Assembly (NCBI GenBank): GCA_036674765.1 | Contig: JARVKI010000006.1 | Coordinates: forward strand, 1 to 64,000 | Direction: 5' to 3' | Length of the DNA stretch: 64,000 nucleotides | Source: Seiridium cupressi | Lineage: Eukaryota; Ascomycota; Sordariomycetes; Amphisphaeriales; Sporocadaceae | Shown here: piece after piece, positions 35,618 to 47,018 of the stretch | Position numbering within the stretch: position 1 is the first letter of the stretch | Layout of the letters: every line of letters starts with the position of its first letter | Translations under genes and position numbers: made by a program | The notes under the pieces: generated by a model | The model's database searches: none | Told to the model about the DNA's origin: nothing | The model's input: the letters and a program-made list of their open reading frames with translations, nothing else

Positions 35618-36082
35618 TCACGGTACCCTAAATTGTTGTAATGCTTCCCGCCAATCCATGGATTCATGCCTCTTCTTCAACGGTTGATTATGCACCTTCT
35701 TACTCTCCTCAACCGCGTCCTCCGTCAGTTGTTTTCTCAGTTCTCCTGCAATCACGGTACAACTCTTCACCTCGCCTTTCCACTGGCAGTTCCTTCGCCT
35801 ACCATGGCCCGTGAGAAGTGGACTTTGAGACTGTGATGAGGACGATGGTAGGGTTGGTTGAGCAAGGCCGGGAGGCGGCGGAATGGGCAAATTCCGTGGC
35901 GATTCCACCTTCGTCCTCTTCTGCTTTTCCTTCTTGGAGCTCTTTTGCATCCATCCCATTCGCTTGTGCGCCTTCGAATCCACAGACGTCCCTGATCCGC
36001 TTTCACTACTCTGCTCGCCAGCCACGAAATCTGCGCGAGACCACGCAGAGACCGTGCCATTGAATCCCATCCCCGCGCCCAT
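35618..36082 (-). CDS. Hypothetical protein, 154 aa, just downstream of Sec5
   Basis: An unrecognised open frame of 154 codons. The sequence is polar with a basic stretch (KSSKKEKQKRTK), a Pro-run (NLPIPPPPG), and a C-terminal part ending in MDWREALQQF. Its ATG is only 33 bp after the Sec5 stop on the same strand and in the same frame as Sec5. That is unusual spacing for two separate fungal genes. It might be a separate gene whose first exon is elsewhere, part of the Sec5 3' UTR, or a tail reached when the Sec5 TAG is bypassed. A further exon near 35.45-35.6 kb is possible. Coding potential is supported by length and composition only. Confidence 0.35.
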   Translation of the reverse strand: MGAGMGFNGTVSAWSRADFVAGEQSSESGSGTSVDSKAHKRMGWMQKSSKKEKQKRTKVESPRNLPIPPPPGLAQPTLPSSSSQSQSPLLTGHGRRRNCQWKGEVKSCTVIAGELRKQLTEDAVEESKKVHNQPLKKRHESMDWREALQQFRVP

Positions 36083-36115
36083 TTTTTGTAGCGTTGTCCA
36101 GTCGTCGGCGGGTTT

Positions 36116-39100
36116 CTAGCCCGTCTGTGTGCGTTCTAATCCTCCCGGACCACCCTGACTGCTCTGCTGCCGCCTCGGTTTCTTGAAACAGCCAAACTCA
36201 TTCTTCGACAATTCGCGCAGCTTTTTCAGCACATCTCGCATTCCTGGAAGTTCGTTCTGAAGCGCTGTTCTCGTAGCGTCGTCGGTGCGGCTGTCGAGCA
36301 TGCTGTATATCTCGGACTGGGTCTGGCCCGCCCTCTCGGTAGTATACTGAGTAAGAGTCTGGGCTACAAACTCCACATCTAGAGTGGCCTGCATGAGAGC
36401 ACCAATATCGTACCTTGAACGTTGTTTGAATGCCTCTAGCAACTCACGAGAGGTGGCCTCGAGGAGAAAGGACAAGACTTGGGGCGTTAGGCTTGGGGCC
36501 GTGGTTGAGACTTGCGTATGAACCAGCACCAGGGAGAGCAAAGCGTCATACACGTATGGCCTCACTTCGGTGGGTTTTGGTGTAGCGCCCCAGTTCGGGT
36601 CCGAGAGGCCGGTACGGATGATCAGGCGAAGACTTTGTACCGAAGGTCTGGTATAGGTTTGGAATAGGCGGGCATCGATTTGTGACAAAGTGTCTCGGAT
36701 AGTTTTTGATTCGTCGGTGAGCTTGACCGAAAATGCGTTTTCGAACTGTGAGTTGAGACTGGGCACAACCTTGTTACGGAGTGCTGCAAGATTGCTCAAG
36801 GTGAGGAGCATACGAACATTCTGAGTTGCTATTGTTAGTAGACACGATGTTGAGTTGACGGGGGCACTCACTCGATCACCCGCATCAACACCTTTGATGC
36901 CAACGTTATAGGAGGCTCTGTTATCACCTCCTTCCTGAGCAGGAGCATCGATTTCTGTCGTCCACTCGTCGTCTGCCTTCTTTACAGATCGCTCCGCATT
37001 CTCAACCATGCCGCTCAATGCCTTATAGAGAGTTGTAACATATTGACTACGCACCATCTGTAGAAGCTTCGTTGGTGGTGCTTGAACGATGTCTTCAGCG
37101 CCGGGCCGGGCCATGGCCTCGGGAATGTACAGAATCTTTTGCATCCCACTCAGGAGGGCACCCTCAAAACCCGCAAATGTCGCTGGCATACGAGTTACGT
37201 CGCCGGTCTCCCTAGATCTTTGCCAGTCCTCCACATACTTGATGTTTTCTGCATCCTTGTTCCAAGCGCCACAAATGGCATTCACACACCTCTCACGAGC
37301 TGCGGCAACCAGTGTCTTCAGCAGTTCTAGCTGCTGGCCACCCGCCTGGCCAACTGGACCAATACTCGCCATTTCAGCTGCGCCAGCACCAACAAGAGCA
37401 AGCATCTTGGACAAGTAGTGGACTCCACTAACAGAGTTCGAGTTCGGTGGCCAAAAGGCAAATTTCTCGTAAGACTCACCGCGCTTGGGTGATGGTGGAG
37501 GTAGGTTATTCGCATCAAAGTTGAAACGAGGATCTCGCAAGGCCGAGGGTGTGAGAGAAGCGGACATTGGCGTGCCGGGTGACGGCGGCAACGGTGAAAA
37601 CAGCAACGAAATATCCTCGGGAGGTGCGCCAGCGAAGAACTCGAGCACATGTTGCCGAATCATGTCCACAAGCTCGACGGTCCCCTTGCGTAGATCGCCC
37701 GTACCTTGTTGCGATAGACGGTGATGCTCGCGAGACTCTGCATTGTAGCCCATAGGTAGGCTCTTTTGAGCCCTTCCGTCAATGAAGCCCTCGACAGTCT
37801 GCCAAAATTCCAGAACCTCGCCAAGCACTCCTTGTGCGGAAAGAAGGGTAGTCAGGAATACCAGCATCTTTTCCCAGAGCTCCGTCACATCTGCTGAATC
37901 GATGCCATTTGGTTTGCCCTCGACCGATTGACGGCCTAGCACCTTCAAATGTGCGGCTACAGTCTGTGGTGCGGGATTATTGCCGTTTGCAAGCCGCCTC
38001 CTGAGTACCTCAATTTCAACCTTCGCGCGATCTGCCATTGATGATATCTTGCCCTTGAGGTAATCATACCTGCTGAGTAACCACACCCAGATGGGATTAT
38101 CCTCGACCCCCAATTCGAGCAGCAACCCGATCAGCTCCATATGTTGGTCTTGAGGTCGACCCGCAACATTTTCGGCTTTGGACGCAGTGTGAGAGGTGAT
38201 CAACTTCTTCCAGACATCGCGTTTGAATAATTGAATCTGCTCGTCCACATCGTGCCACATCCTCGCCGCCAGCAAGATCTGATATGTTTGGCTTTCGCTC
38301 GGAGTGGTTGATCCTAAATCTTGCACAAGTTTCCGCGCCTCATCGGCAAACTTACGTGCGCGTGAGACTTCCTCTATCAATGTCTCATAGTCTTTTCGCT
38401 TTATGCTGTCGGCGACGTTGGAGCTTGCCTCGATATGGTCCTTGTACCTCTCCAGCGACGTTTGGACAGTTCTCAGATTCTCCTCTTTCTCCCTGCCGCC
38501 TAATGCCGGCCCCCAGACATCCTCGGCCTTTGCTGATACATCGAGGAGCGGAGTCTTGATGCCCAATACGCCGTAATCGCTCTCCTTGACGAGTGCGTTC
38601 TTCTTCCTAGCATCTACCCCTGGCGACAGTGGTGATGGGGAAACTAGAGGATTGGCTCCAAGAGCTGAGCCTCCACTACTGTTCCTGAAGCTACCTCTGC
38701 TAGCATGCCTGGAATGGGCGCGAGCTCGGGACGGCGACGGCGGCTCTACGCCCCTGTATTTCATTTCCTTGTACACATTGTCGATTGTAGCCTTGGCTCG
38801 AACAAAGCGCTCGAAATTTGATTCTACCAACACCTTGAGCGAAGCAGACTTCTGATCAATGGATTGCGACAGGTTGTCCAAACCAGCCTCAAGGATTCGG
38901 GTATCATCCAGGGCGTGCAATTGCGACAGGAACAAAGACGGGGAGAAATTGGTCGACGAGAGCAAGAACTTGGTGCGCAATCGACTGTCTTCCTTGATCG
39001 GTATGCCAAACTGTATCAAGGACCTGACCACACTGTCACTGCCACCCAACGGGTCGGGCTCGTCGCGGTTCAGCAGACTGCTCACAGACTTGTCGCCCGA

Positions 39101-39298
39101 GATGACACTTGATCTTGTGCTGACGGCGCGCTCGAGGGCTTGGTACCGAGACTTCCTCCGCTGTAACTTCTGCTTCTGCTGTTCTTGCTCGCTGTCGGAT
39201 GCATCGCTGTTGTCCTTCTCCGTCGGCCATTCTATGGGGAACTCGGTCGACAGGCCGTAGAACTCGAGCACGTTTCGCTTGAAATCGGTAGTAGCCAT
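36116..39298 (-). CDS. sec5: Exocyst complex component Sec5
   Basis: Subunit of the octameric exocyst, which tethers secretory vesicles at the hyphal tip and septa. The frame is open for 1060 codons. The N-terminus (VLEFYGLSTEFPIEWPTE) and the block around residues 110-180 (STNFSPSLFLSQLHALDD, NLSQSIDQKSASLKVLVE, SNFERFVRAKATIDNVYKEM) are diagnostic of Sec5. The rest is the helical-bundle CATCHR fold, with Ser/Pro linkers near residues 200-230 and 545-590. A likely intron lies at 36871-36821: GTGAGT donor, a CTAAC branch-like site and CAG acceptor, 51 bp, so it is in frame and stop-free. Splicing would give 1043 aa. I take the spliced form as the main product. The start is the first ATG, directly before the conserved N-terminus. 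It is divergent from IDH2. Confidence 0.93.
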   Translation of the reverse strand: MATTDFKRNVLEFYGLSTEFPIEWPTEKDNSDASDSEQEQQKQKLQRRKSRYQALERAVSTRSSVISGDKSVSSLLNRDEPDPLGGSDSVVRSLIQFGIPIKEDSRLRTKFLLSSTNFSPSLFLSQLHALDDTRILEAGLDNLSQSIDQKSASLKVLVESNFERFVRAKATIDNVYKEMKYRGVEPPSPSRARAHSRHASRGSFRNSSGGSALGANPLVSPSPLSPGVDARKKNALVKESDYGVLGIKTPLLDVSAKAEDVWGPALGGREKEENLRTVQTSLERYKDHIEASSNVADSIKRKDYETLIEEVSRARKFADEARKLVQDLGSTTPSESQTYQILLAARMWHDVDEQIQLFKRDVWKKLITSHTASKAENVAGRPQDQHMELIGLLLELGVEDNPIWVWLLSRYDYLKGKISSMADRAKVEIEVLRRRLANGNNPAPQTVAAHLKVLGRQSVEGKPNGIDSADVTELWEKMLVFLTTLLSAQGVLGEVLEFWQTVEGFIDGRAQKSLPMGYNAESREHHRLSQQGTGDLRKGTVELVDMIRQHVLEFFAGAPPEDISLLFSPLPPSPGTPMSASLTPSALRDPRFNFDANNLPPPSPKRGESYEKFAFWPPNSNSVSGVHYLSKMLALVGAGAAEMASIGPVGQAGGQQLELLKTLVAAARERCVNAICGAWNKDAENIKYVEDWQRSRETGDVTRMPATFAGFEGALLSGMQKILYIPEAMARPGAEDIVQAPPTKLLQMVRSQYVTTLYKALSGMVENAERSVKKADDEWTTEIDAPAQEGGDNRASYNVGIKGVDAGDRVSAPVNSTSCLLTIATQNVRMLLTLSNLAALRNKVVPSLNSQFENAFSVKLTDESKTIRDTLSQIDARLFQTYTRPSVQSLRLIIRTGLSDPNWGATPKPTEVRPYVYDALLSLVLVHTQVSTTAPSLTPQVLSFLLEATSRELLEAFKQRSRYDIGALMQATLDVEFVAQTLTQYTTERAGQTQSEIYSMLDSRTDDATRTALQNELPGMRDVLKKLRELSKNEFGCFKKPRRQQSSQGGPGGLERTQTG
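36821..36871 (-). other. Probable 51-bp in-frame intron in sec5
   Basis: It runs from the GTGAGT donor to the CAG acceptor on the minus strand, with CTAACA about 15 bp before the acceptor. Its 17 codons contain no stop, so retention would lengthen the protein without breaking the frame. Confidence 0.75.
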
Positions 39299-40094
39299 GT
39301 TTTAACTGCTACGTGGTCTGCCAAAAGCCTCCGGAACTATCATATTGAGTTAGACAGGCCAAGTGTTGGCGTATGGGTAAGCTGGAGTTCCAAGATGAAG
39401 GTCGAATTGCCCAAGAATGATGCGATTCGTGGTCGAACTTTGGGTGAGGTTGTCTGTCTAGGTACATGTAGGTATCAGTCAATCAATCGACCAACTGGAG
39501 TTAGCTGACCCTTGCTGCTAACTGCGTTAGCGTGGTCTCTCTTACACGTTTGACGTTCCGCTGGAGCTGCTTGGCTGCTGCTCATCAGCCATCTAGCGGG
39601 GCTTTGGGCCTGCAGCCGGAGGCCCAATGACAATGCTATGGCCGCCACGCTGCACGGGCCCAGGAGCCTCATGATGGCTGATCGGTGATCACTGGTACAA
39701 AGAAGCAAGTTTAAACTGGCTGTCTTCACAGCTAGGAAAGCTGCAAGTTAATCATGTTTGAAATCTATTAGAAAGTGAGCCTGGTTTGGACATATGAACA
39801 GTCAAGCACAGTGATTCAGCAGGATTATATGGCCCAGGTTTACAGCTCCATATGCATAGTTTCCGGTAACTAGATATCGGGAAAACCAGTCGCCGCTAGC
39901 ACAGTGCCGCGCTTTTCATCCGACTGCACCCGCTATCAGATCCTCGCTTGTTTATCGGCATGTGCTTTTAGAACCAACCCGATAATCCCTCGAAAGCTTT
40001 TTGCCGTGCACACGTCGACCTCATAACATCAGTGTCTTCCCGAGCCCGCAGGAGCTTCTTTTTTTCAATCTACCGCTCCTGACAGATCCTCACA
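39299..40094. promoter_or_regulatory. Divergent promoter of sec5 and IDH2
   Basis: About 800 bp between two divergent housekeeping genes. The part next to IDH2 is C/T-rich, as expected for a 5' leader. No specific sites are called. Confidence 0.5.
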
Positions 40095-41564
40095 ATGTTG
40101 ACTCTCCGAGCAGTTTCGGCACCTGCGCGTCGCCAATGCTTCCGCGCAGCTCCCCGTGTCGGCGCAACCCTGTCTCAGGCAAGCTACGGTGGGATCTTTC
40201 TGCGCCAACACCAGCTAACCATTCCGCAGAGATTCTACTCCGAGAAGGTCGCCAAGTTCACGGGAAAGAAGGACGCCAGTGTATGTTTGCTTGTCGATTG
40301 CTTTCCCGCCCCGCTACGAACGATGCCCGGCCGAAAATCACTCAGTTGAAGCCAACACAGCTTGATCATGGGGGAGGACGCCAGCACCAAAGCGCAGCTT
40401 GAATATGAGGCATTGGATTGCAAGAGGCTGATATTGTGCACAGGGAAACTTCCCAGTATCTATCATTGAGGGTGACGGTATTGGACCGGAGATCTCGCAA
40501 GCTGTGAAGGACATCTTCGCTGCTGCCAAGGTTCGTAGGATACTCTGACCATGCAGAAATGCGATTGATCTTCTAACATATCACAGGCCCCAGTCTCATG
40601 GGAGCCGGTTGACGTCACTCCCGTGCTCGTCGATGGCAAGCAGACCATCCCCTCAGAGACCATTGAGAGCATCAAGAGAAACAAGGTTGCCCTCAAGGGT
40701 CCTCTTGCCGTAAGTCATTCACAAAGAGTGCTATAAGTGGTTTCGAAGAACGCCGCGCTGATCGGACTCAAGACTCCTATTGGCAAGGGCCATGTTTCCC
40801 TCAACCTTACTCTTCGACGTACCTTCAACCTCTTCGCCAACCTGCGACCTTGCCGATCTGTAGCTGGCTACAAGACCCCCTACGACAACGTCGATACCGT
40901 CCTCATCCGAGAGAACACTGAAGGTGAATACTCGGGGATTGAGCACGTTGTTGTCGACGGTGTCGTCCAGAGCATCAAGCTCATTACCCGAGAGGCTAGT
41001 GAACGTGTCCTGCGATTTGCCTTCCAGCACGCCCAAGAGATTGGCCGCAACAAGGTCCGCGTCGTCCACAAGGCCACCATCATGAAGATGTCCGATGGTC
41101 TGTTCCTAAAGGTGGGCCAGGAGGTCGCCAAGGAGTTCCCCGGCATCGAGTTCGAATCTGAGCTGCTCGACAACACCTGCCTGAAGATGGTTACCGACCC
41201 GGTCCCCTACAACGACAAGGTTCTTGTCATGCCCAACCTTTACGGTGACATTCTTTCGGATATGTGCGCTGGTCTCATTGGTGGTCTCGGTCTTACTCCC
41301 TCTGGCAACATTGGTGACGAGTGCTCCATATTCGAGGCCGTTCACGGTTCCGCTCCCGATATCGCTGGTCAGGGCAAGGCCAACCCTACCGCTCTGCTGC
41401 TCAGCTCAATGATGATGTTGAGACACATGGGTCTTACCCAATACGCCGACAGAATCGAGAAGGCCACTTTTGATACCCTAGCCGAAGGAAAGGCTTTGAC
41501 TGGAGATTTGGGTGGCAAGGCTAGCACGAGCGACTACTCAGGCGCCATCATTTCCAAGTTGTAG
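40095..41564 (+). CDS. idh2: Mitochondrial NAD-dependent isocitrate dehydrogenase, subunit 2 (catalytic)
   Basis: TCA-cycle enzyme in the mitochondrial matrix, converting isocitrate to 2-oxoglutarate as a hetero-octamer with IDH1. Four exons (40095-40280, 40444-40530, 40587-40709, 40773-41564) join in phase into 395 aa. Residues ~1-48 are rich in Arg, Ala and Ser with no acids until YSEK, a clear targeting peptide. The mature part has [73 protein letters not shown], and [14 protein letters not shown]. The LTLRR and NLYGDILSD segments with GKGHxSLNLTLR match subunit 2 of yeast rather than subunit 1. The first intron, 163 bp, is long for this window; the third ends in an AAG acceptor. No break is seen. 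Confidence 0.96.
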
Positions 41565-43918
41565 ATACCATACGATCCTCTATAATGCTTTTTCTGTAGA
41601 GTTGGGCTAGTCAGGGTGTAGACTGTACAACAAGAATTGAGACGACTTTTGCATGACTGAGTGGGAATTGCCTTCACGTGTTTCTCTATGCTTGCGTCCT
41701 CGTTGACATCGCACAGAGGAACCTTGCAGCTAACTTACTGAACTAATTACTATCCATAAGGCATGGTCGTAGGGTACTGAGCATGCACCGTACAGGCAAA
41801 ACACTTCCTATCCTGACTTTTCGCGTTCATGACGAGACAAAATACGACCCTGTAACGATATTGTGACTGGTCAATGTATTCGTACTAGTGCCGATGCATC
41901 GCAGATCCGGCTTGCCTTGAATGATACCCTGTTTCGCTAAATGTGCGAATGCGCCCAAGAATGTGACATATTGGGGTCCGGAGAAACTTGGTGCATATAC
42001 TCCTGCTAGCATTACTCAATCACAAATCCCTCTAAACTCCACGTTGCAGAACGTCTTCTGGGTGGAGCTGTGGCACTCAGCAATATGTTTTAGATTCAAA
42101 CTTTCAGAACATACTTGGAGTAAAGATACGAGTTGTAGCCATACACTCGCGACTTAGCTTATGTCATAAGTTCTCCTTGCTCACGTGTTCCCTTGCAGAT
42201 CTGATCTGCGGTGCCAACGCTGCATACGTGGGGATCAATGTCGGTTACATAGTTCTGGAACTGACCGCCTCGAATGCCAATGCAGGACAATAGTGACCGC
42301 CATGCATATCCAGCTCATATGAGACAATTTGTGCATTCAATCCGCAGTCTGTGAAGGTCAAGACGGGTTGATGACAACGCCGCGAGTACTGGTACTCTGT
42401 TACGGACTTGAAATTGATAATACCAAGCAGTCATACTACTGTGAATTGACATATCCGCAACACAGTAAGACCAATTTCTCCGCGTGACAGCTCTTGGCGG
42501 TGACTAGTTCAACGGCTCGAAGACTCGATGGCATGCTGGGTAACGACACAGCTCACCTTGGACTTGCACTCTCGGGACTCGAACTTCAAACTTGACCATC
42601 CACCTCTTAGATTACATTGCTGTGCCGGAGGTTGCACCCCGGATCCGAGGCTGACTTCAGCCCTGGATGCCATTCTTAGACCCATTGACCGCTTCGGATT
42701 CTCGCGAATATTCGGTGCGCCCCGGTGAAATTGCGAGCTTCTCCACGACTCCATTGTGGCGGATATAAGCACTGCAAGACGCAATGCGAGCGCCCTGAAT
42801 ATAATAAGCGGCATCGGTTCCGAAGAAGTCTGGACAGCACGAGTCTCCACGATAGTAACCGCGCTTTCCGTCATAGTCGCTCTTCGGACTCAATGAGGTC
42901 TCGGGCAAGGAAGTCATTACTAACAGCAGAACTCAGACTGATAGGTTTACATAGACCTAGCAGCCTGATCCTCAAGATCTCAAATCAAGGATTTCGGCTC
43001 GCTGTTATGTAGTTACAGCCGGATCGCGATACGGGCGAGTTGGACGACGACGCCGGAAATGGCGGGATGGAATTGACCAACGTTGGTAATAAAGCAGATT
43101 CGGCCAATCAGCGTCGGGGCCAGCCACCCCTTCTGGAAAGCGCCAAGATTCCTCCCCAGACTACCGGCGTCGTCCAAGCCTTTCGACGTATTCTAGAAGT
43201 AAGCAAGAACTACAATTTCAGACTCGTGGTTTCAATGCAGGATGGAGTCACCCGTAGCTCTCTCGTTATCTTGGGCCGATCAATGTTTAATCCAGATTGC
43301 ATAGACAGTTAGGTTCTTAATTGTAAGGGGGACTTTGCTGTCGGTCCGGACAAGAAAACAGAGGAAAGCCACCTCGGTCTGCCTGTATCGGCATTCAGTT
43401 CAGGCCACAAAAATGCATCCAACCGATGGGGATACGCGTTATGCAGGGTGTGTCCACCTGCATCTATCCTACACTCCTACACTAGTCAAGCATTCTGCTG
43501 TGCACTAGCGGCTGGTGCAACTATTCCGGGTTCGGCAGGATGAAGAGAGACCCATCGGGTACATGTTACAAACTCTCGGTGCTTCTTGGTGTATGTACAA
43601 CAGGACGCGGGATGCTCCACAGCAGTACACAACGTTAAATCACGCATCGATCTGACCAATACTGGAGAACCAGGGGTTCATCGGGGGTACGGGTTTAACA
43701 AGTGTTGGGGATTTCCTATATATATTCAAAGCGAAAACCCTCTGCCCGTCTTGAACTCTTGGCCTTTCAGTTCCTTCCGGATCCCCCATCACTTCGCTGT
43801 CTACCTGTTCTCTACGCAAGCGTCTCTTTCTTCCTCAACAGATCCGCCGTCTATCCTCGTCTTCCAGATATCCCTACTTTAGCCCTTCTCCCCTGCCAAC
43901 CACTTCCACATATTCAAT
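41565..43918. other. Intergenic, no gene recognised
   Basis: It follows IDH2 and precedes the small gene at 43919. A plus-strand open stretch at about 43020-43312 (start codon at 43040) reads protein-like (DDDAGNGGMELTNVGNK, then PQTTGVVQAFRRILE with GTAAGC right after) and might be an exon remnant, but nothing joins to it. The remainder shows no coding signal. Confidence 0.45.
43716..43735 (+). promoter_or_regulatory. TATA-like element upstream of the 71-aa gene
   Basis: A TATATATA-type run about 190 bp before the ATG at 43919, followed by a long C/T-rich leader. This layout is typical of strongly or inducibly expressed fungal genes. Confidence 0.45.
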
Positions 43919-44184
43919 ATGCCTGGCCAAGATATCAAGTCTGTCCTCGACACCAAGCCTGTCACCTTCACTCTGAAGACTGGAGGCGGCAAGTGGCAAT
44001 GCACTCTCCACGGCGACAGACACTCATTGTGAGTTGGATATTATGGTTGTCGTATCTCAGTGCTAACAATTTCTGAAGTGAGAAGCGCCGCTCCGCTGCC
44101 CCTGGTATTGCCCGCATCGACTCCGACAACTCCGTTTCTTCTAGCAAGACATCTTCTTCGGCTGGCTCGGTCTCCTCCCACTAA
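43919..44184 (+). CDS. Small spliced protein, 71 aa, unknown function
   Basis: Two exons (43919-44028, 44079-44184) are joined by a 50-bp intron with GTGAGT donor, TGCTAAC branch site and AAG acceptor. The ATG follows a TATA-like run and a C/T-rich leader ending in CAATATG. The protein starts MPGQDIKSVLDTKPVTFTLK, continues with a Gly-rich turn and GKWQCTLHGDRHSFEKRR, and ends in a Ser-rich tail. There is no signal peptide or membrane segment. Size, promoter layout and perfect intron signals argue strongly that it is real. It looks like a small cytosolic protein of the kind conserved among filamentous ascomycetes, but I do not recognise the family. Because each exon is short it would be missed by ORF-length filters. 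Confidence 0.75.
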
Positions 44185-47018
44185 ATACCTATATCCACAC
44201 TCATGACTGGCCATCTATCAGCAGTATTTCTCCAGGGGAGCTGCACCATCCCGCACTATCCCGGACCACACAATGCTAAGGTCGGATGGACTACACCCTT
44301 CGATGACCAAGATAGACCAAGACTTGTCGGAAAGCTTGTCTGAGGGTGTGGAGAGGACTGTCACCCTCCTATCCAATGGCATCACTGGCACGCCGTTGGC
44401 ATTTCTGCATTTCAGTGGAGTTGGAAATATCCCCATTTGCGATTTGTGTCTATCCAATGATGGATAGTCTACGGCGTTCGTTCACTTTTCTCGGTGGAAA
44501 TACCTGCCAGTAATGGTGGGATCTTCGTTCTATCTCAACTGCCGCTAGTTTAGTCGCTTTAGATCGCAGCAGATCGGGTCGATGACTGGCAAGACAAGTA
44601 CATAGGGCGATAAATAACGAAATCAATATTATACAACTTCAATTGACAGTGTCAATACCATGATACTTGATTGTTCACTTAAAAACTGATATGCTACATT
44701 GCGTCTGCTTGAAATGTGCTTGGCTTGCTCAGAGAAAATCAATACCGATAACAAGACACGGTGCTCGAGTCATGTAAATAAATACCTCTGTGTTTCTGTG
44801 CTGCTTGGTCTAGAGCTACACTCCACAGCGGAGCCGACAGGTTGGCCCTCGGAAGCACGTAATTCGCATTACCAACCCTCCACCTGCTGAGTAGGCTGCG
44901 AGTATCGGCGCCATCTATAATTGGCATGCCGAGGTTTGTCCAGACGCTATACATACAGTAGCTCGAGCATCCAGTCTCAGCGGGAGGCGTTTCGTAGAAC
45001 TTCTAGAATGCCTGTTCGGGCCTTCTTCTAGAGGCAGGGAATTAAGCAAGACCAATACCGTAGGGGGGTATAGTAACGTGATTAAACACATGGACCCGAG
45101 GCCATACGTTCACGTCCATACGTCCCACCACATGATGTGATACCATAAGAGAGGTTGTTATGGCGCCAACAAGATAGCACGTGGTGGATGCAACACACCA
45201 ATAGTATCAAAAGCTTTCTGGATAGCGCAGAATGTGGTCGCCTTGACGTCTAACACCTGGTAAAGCCCGGAAGAGAGTGAACAGTATTAGTTCCGCGTCA
45301 TTCAGCAGGTTTTCAACTATATACCTTCCTCATGCTACCTATCTCCTTCTCCTCGAACGTCTGTTCCTATCTACATTAGAATAGCTTATCAGGACAAAAG
45401 ATATGGTCGCTCGGTTAGAGAACGAGCCTCCATCACTTGCTGCCAATGCGACATGTAGAGATAATCTGGCAATGTGGACTGAAGACCATTGATTATGTTT
45501 CAAATATACCGACCCATTCGCAAAAAGTATTAAATATCAAATTTTTGGCCTTAGCTTCGCTTAATCTGTTGTATGTATTGGAAAGCCTAATCCTCAAGCA
45601 TTTTACTTCCGTTTTATGGTTACAAATTTTAGGTTGCACAGCAAATGGATACGAATTGCCTTTTGAGTTGCAAAGCATACTAGTCGACCCGACTATATAT
45701 GTTTTTCATTTCCATTTCTGTTCCAAAAACAGCAGTCTAGAATATAGAGTTTATTCCCAATCGCCGTAAATTACATTCTCAGAAAGAAGAAGGGGGAAAA
45801 GAAGAAGAAAACCGAGGGGGAGAAAGAAGAGCCTATCCGTTTAACAGCAATAACCGTTGATCCACGATATCAGGATCCTTAGAGTTACATGTATATATTA
45901 TTCCTTTTCCTTTACAGGGCGACATGTTTAAATTAGATACCTAGGTTTCCTTTTTCTATAAGGTGCAAGTCATGAGCAGGGGTCGGTATGTCCTAGGAGC
46001 AAGGGGTACGATAGAATTTGGGATCGCCGAAATCTGCACGATCAACAAGGTTCACTTAAACATACCAAGCCTACTGACTTATCATTCGGTAACACGATAA
46101 TCTACACCTGGTACACACGAAATGTCGAGGTAAACTTCTATTTCACACTGCGGTCACCTCCCAAGAAACCCGAGTCTCTGTTTGTCTGTTTTCTAGGTTA
46201 GTGAGTAATCTTGCAGAACTGCATGAGTGATATGGTAGCGGTTGACAGGGGCCTTGCAGTAAATATTAGACAATGTGGGGGTTCACGATAGTGCTTGCAG
46301 TGTGCCCCGCAGAGACTTGTTATCGCTTCGAAAATAAAGCAGACCTAGACAGCTTGGAGAGTTTCAATCGTGTCTGTTTTCTCTGCGAGCATTTTGAAGG
46401 ACAGCAGACTCAAACTTGGGCCTCACAAGATCAGGGCTCGTGCCAACCATGGGACATTGAACGGTACCTTCCTGTGACTAGAGCGGGCAATGCCGCAAGA
46501 ATGAGCGCGTTGAGCGTACGTCACGCGCCTTCTTATCAACCAGATATGCTGGGCGAATTAAGGTAGGCGAGGCGAAGCCGACCGTCTTTCATGACATGCG
46601 CCCCCAGACAACCTTCATTTCTTCCATTCTCCCTTCCCTTTGCCCTGCGCGAATAGCAGGATCCGAAGAGTTGGCCGACAATGCCTGTACCAGTCGCTTT
46701 GAAAGGTGAGTTACAAGACCATTCCCTGTCCCGCTGTCAAAATGCACCATTCTGTCGCTTGTCTCGAAGATCAGTACCCCGCGCTTGTGGCACGAGCGAC
46801 ACAACGTCCGTGATTGACGAATGTGGTTGCCTTGCTACAAGGTGGTGGCAAATTCAATCAGCTTGCGTGGCTCGTTCTCAACGTCCTCGGCTCAAGGATC
46901 ATGATCTACCTCCTATTTGTCTAAGAATTTGCATGACCAATATTTCTATTCATCAGTCTTTTGTGTTATTACTCTCATCTTTCTTCTCTCGTGCAAACCC
47001 TCCAGTTGTCTGTTGAGA
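44185..47018. other. Intergenic, A/T-rich in the middle
   Basis: No gene was recognised. The part around 45.4-46.0 kb is clearly A/T-rich with purine-rich strings. The end (about 46.6-47.0 kb) should hold the promoter and leader of the gene starting at 47019. Confidence 0.5.

Noticed and set aside
35446..35621. Second exon for the 154-aa ORF near Sec5 (ELGRCVDRQAMVQF region)
   Set aside because: Joining it needs an intron of about 36 bp or less, shorter than any other in the window, although the peptide looks protein-like.
42560..42600. T-loop-like GTTCGAGTCCC on the minus strand
   Set aside because: The flanking bases do not pair into a T-stem and there is no anticodon arm at the right distance.
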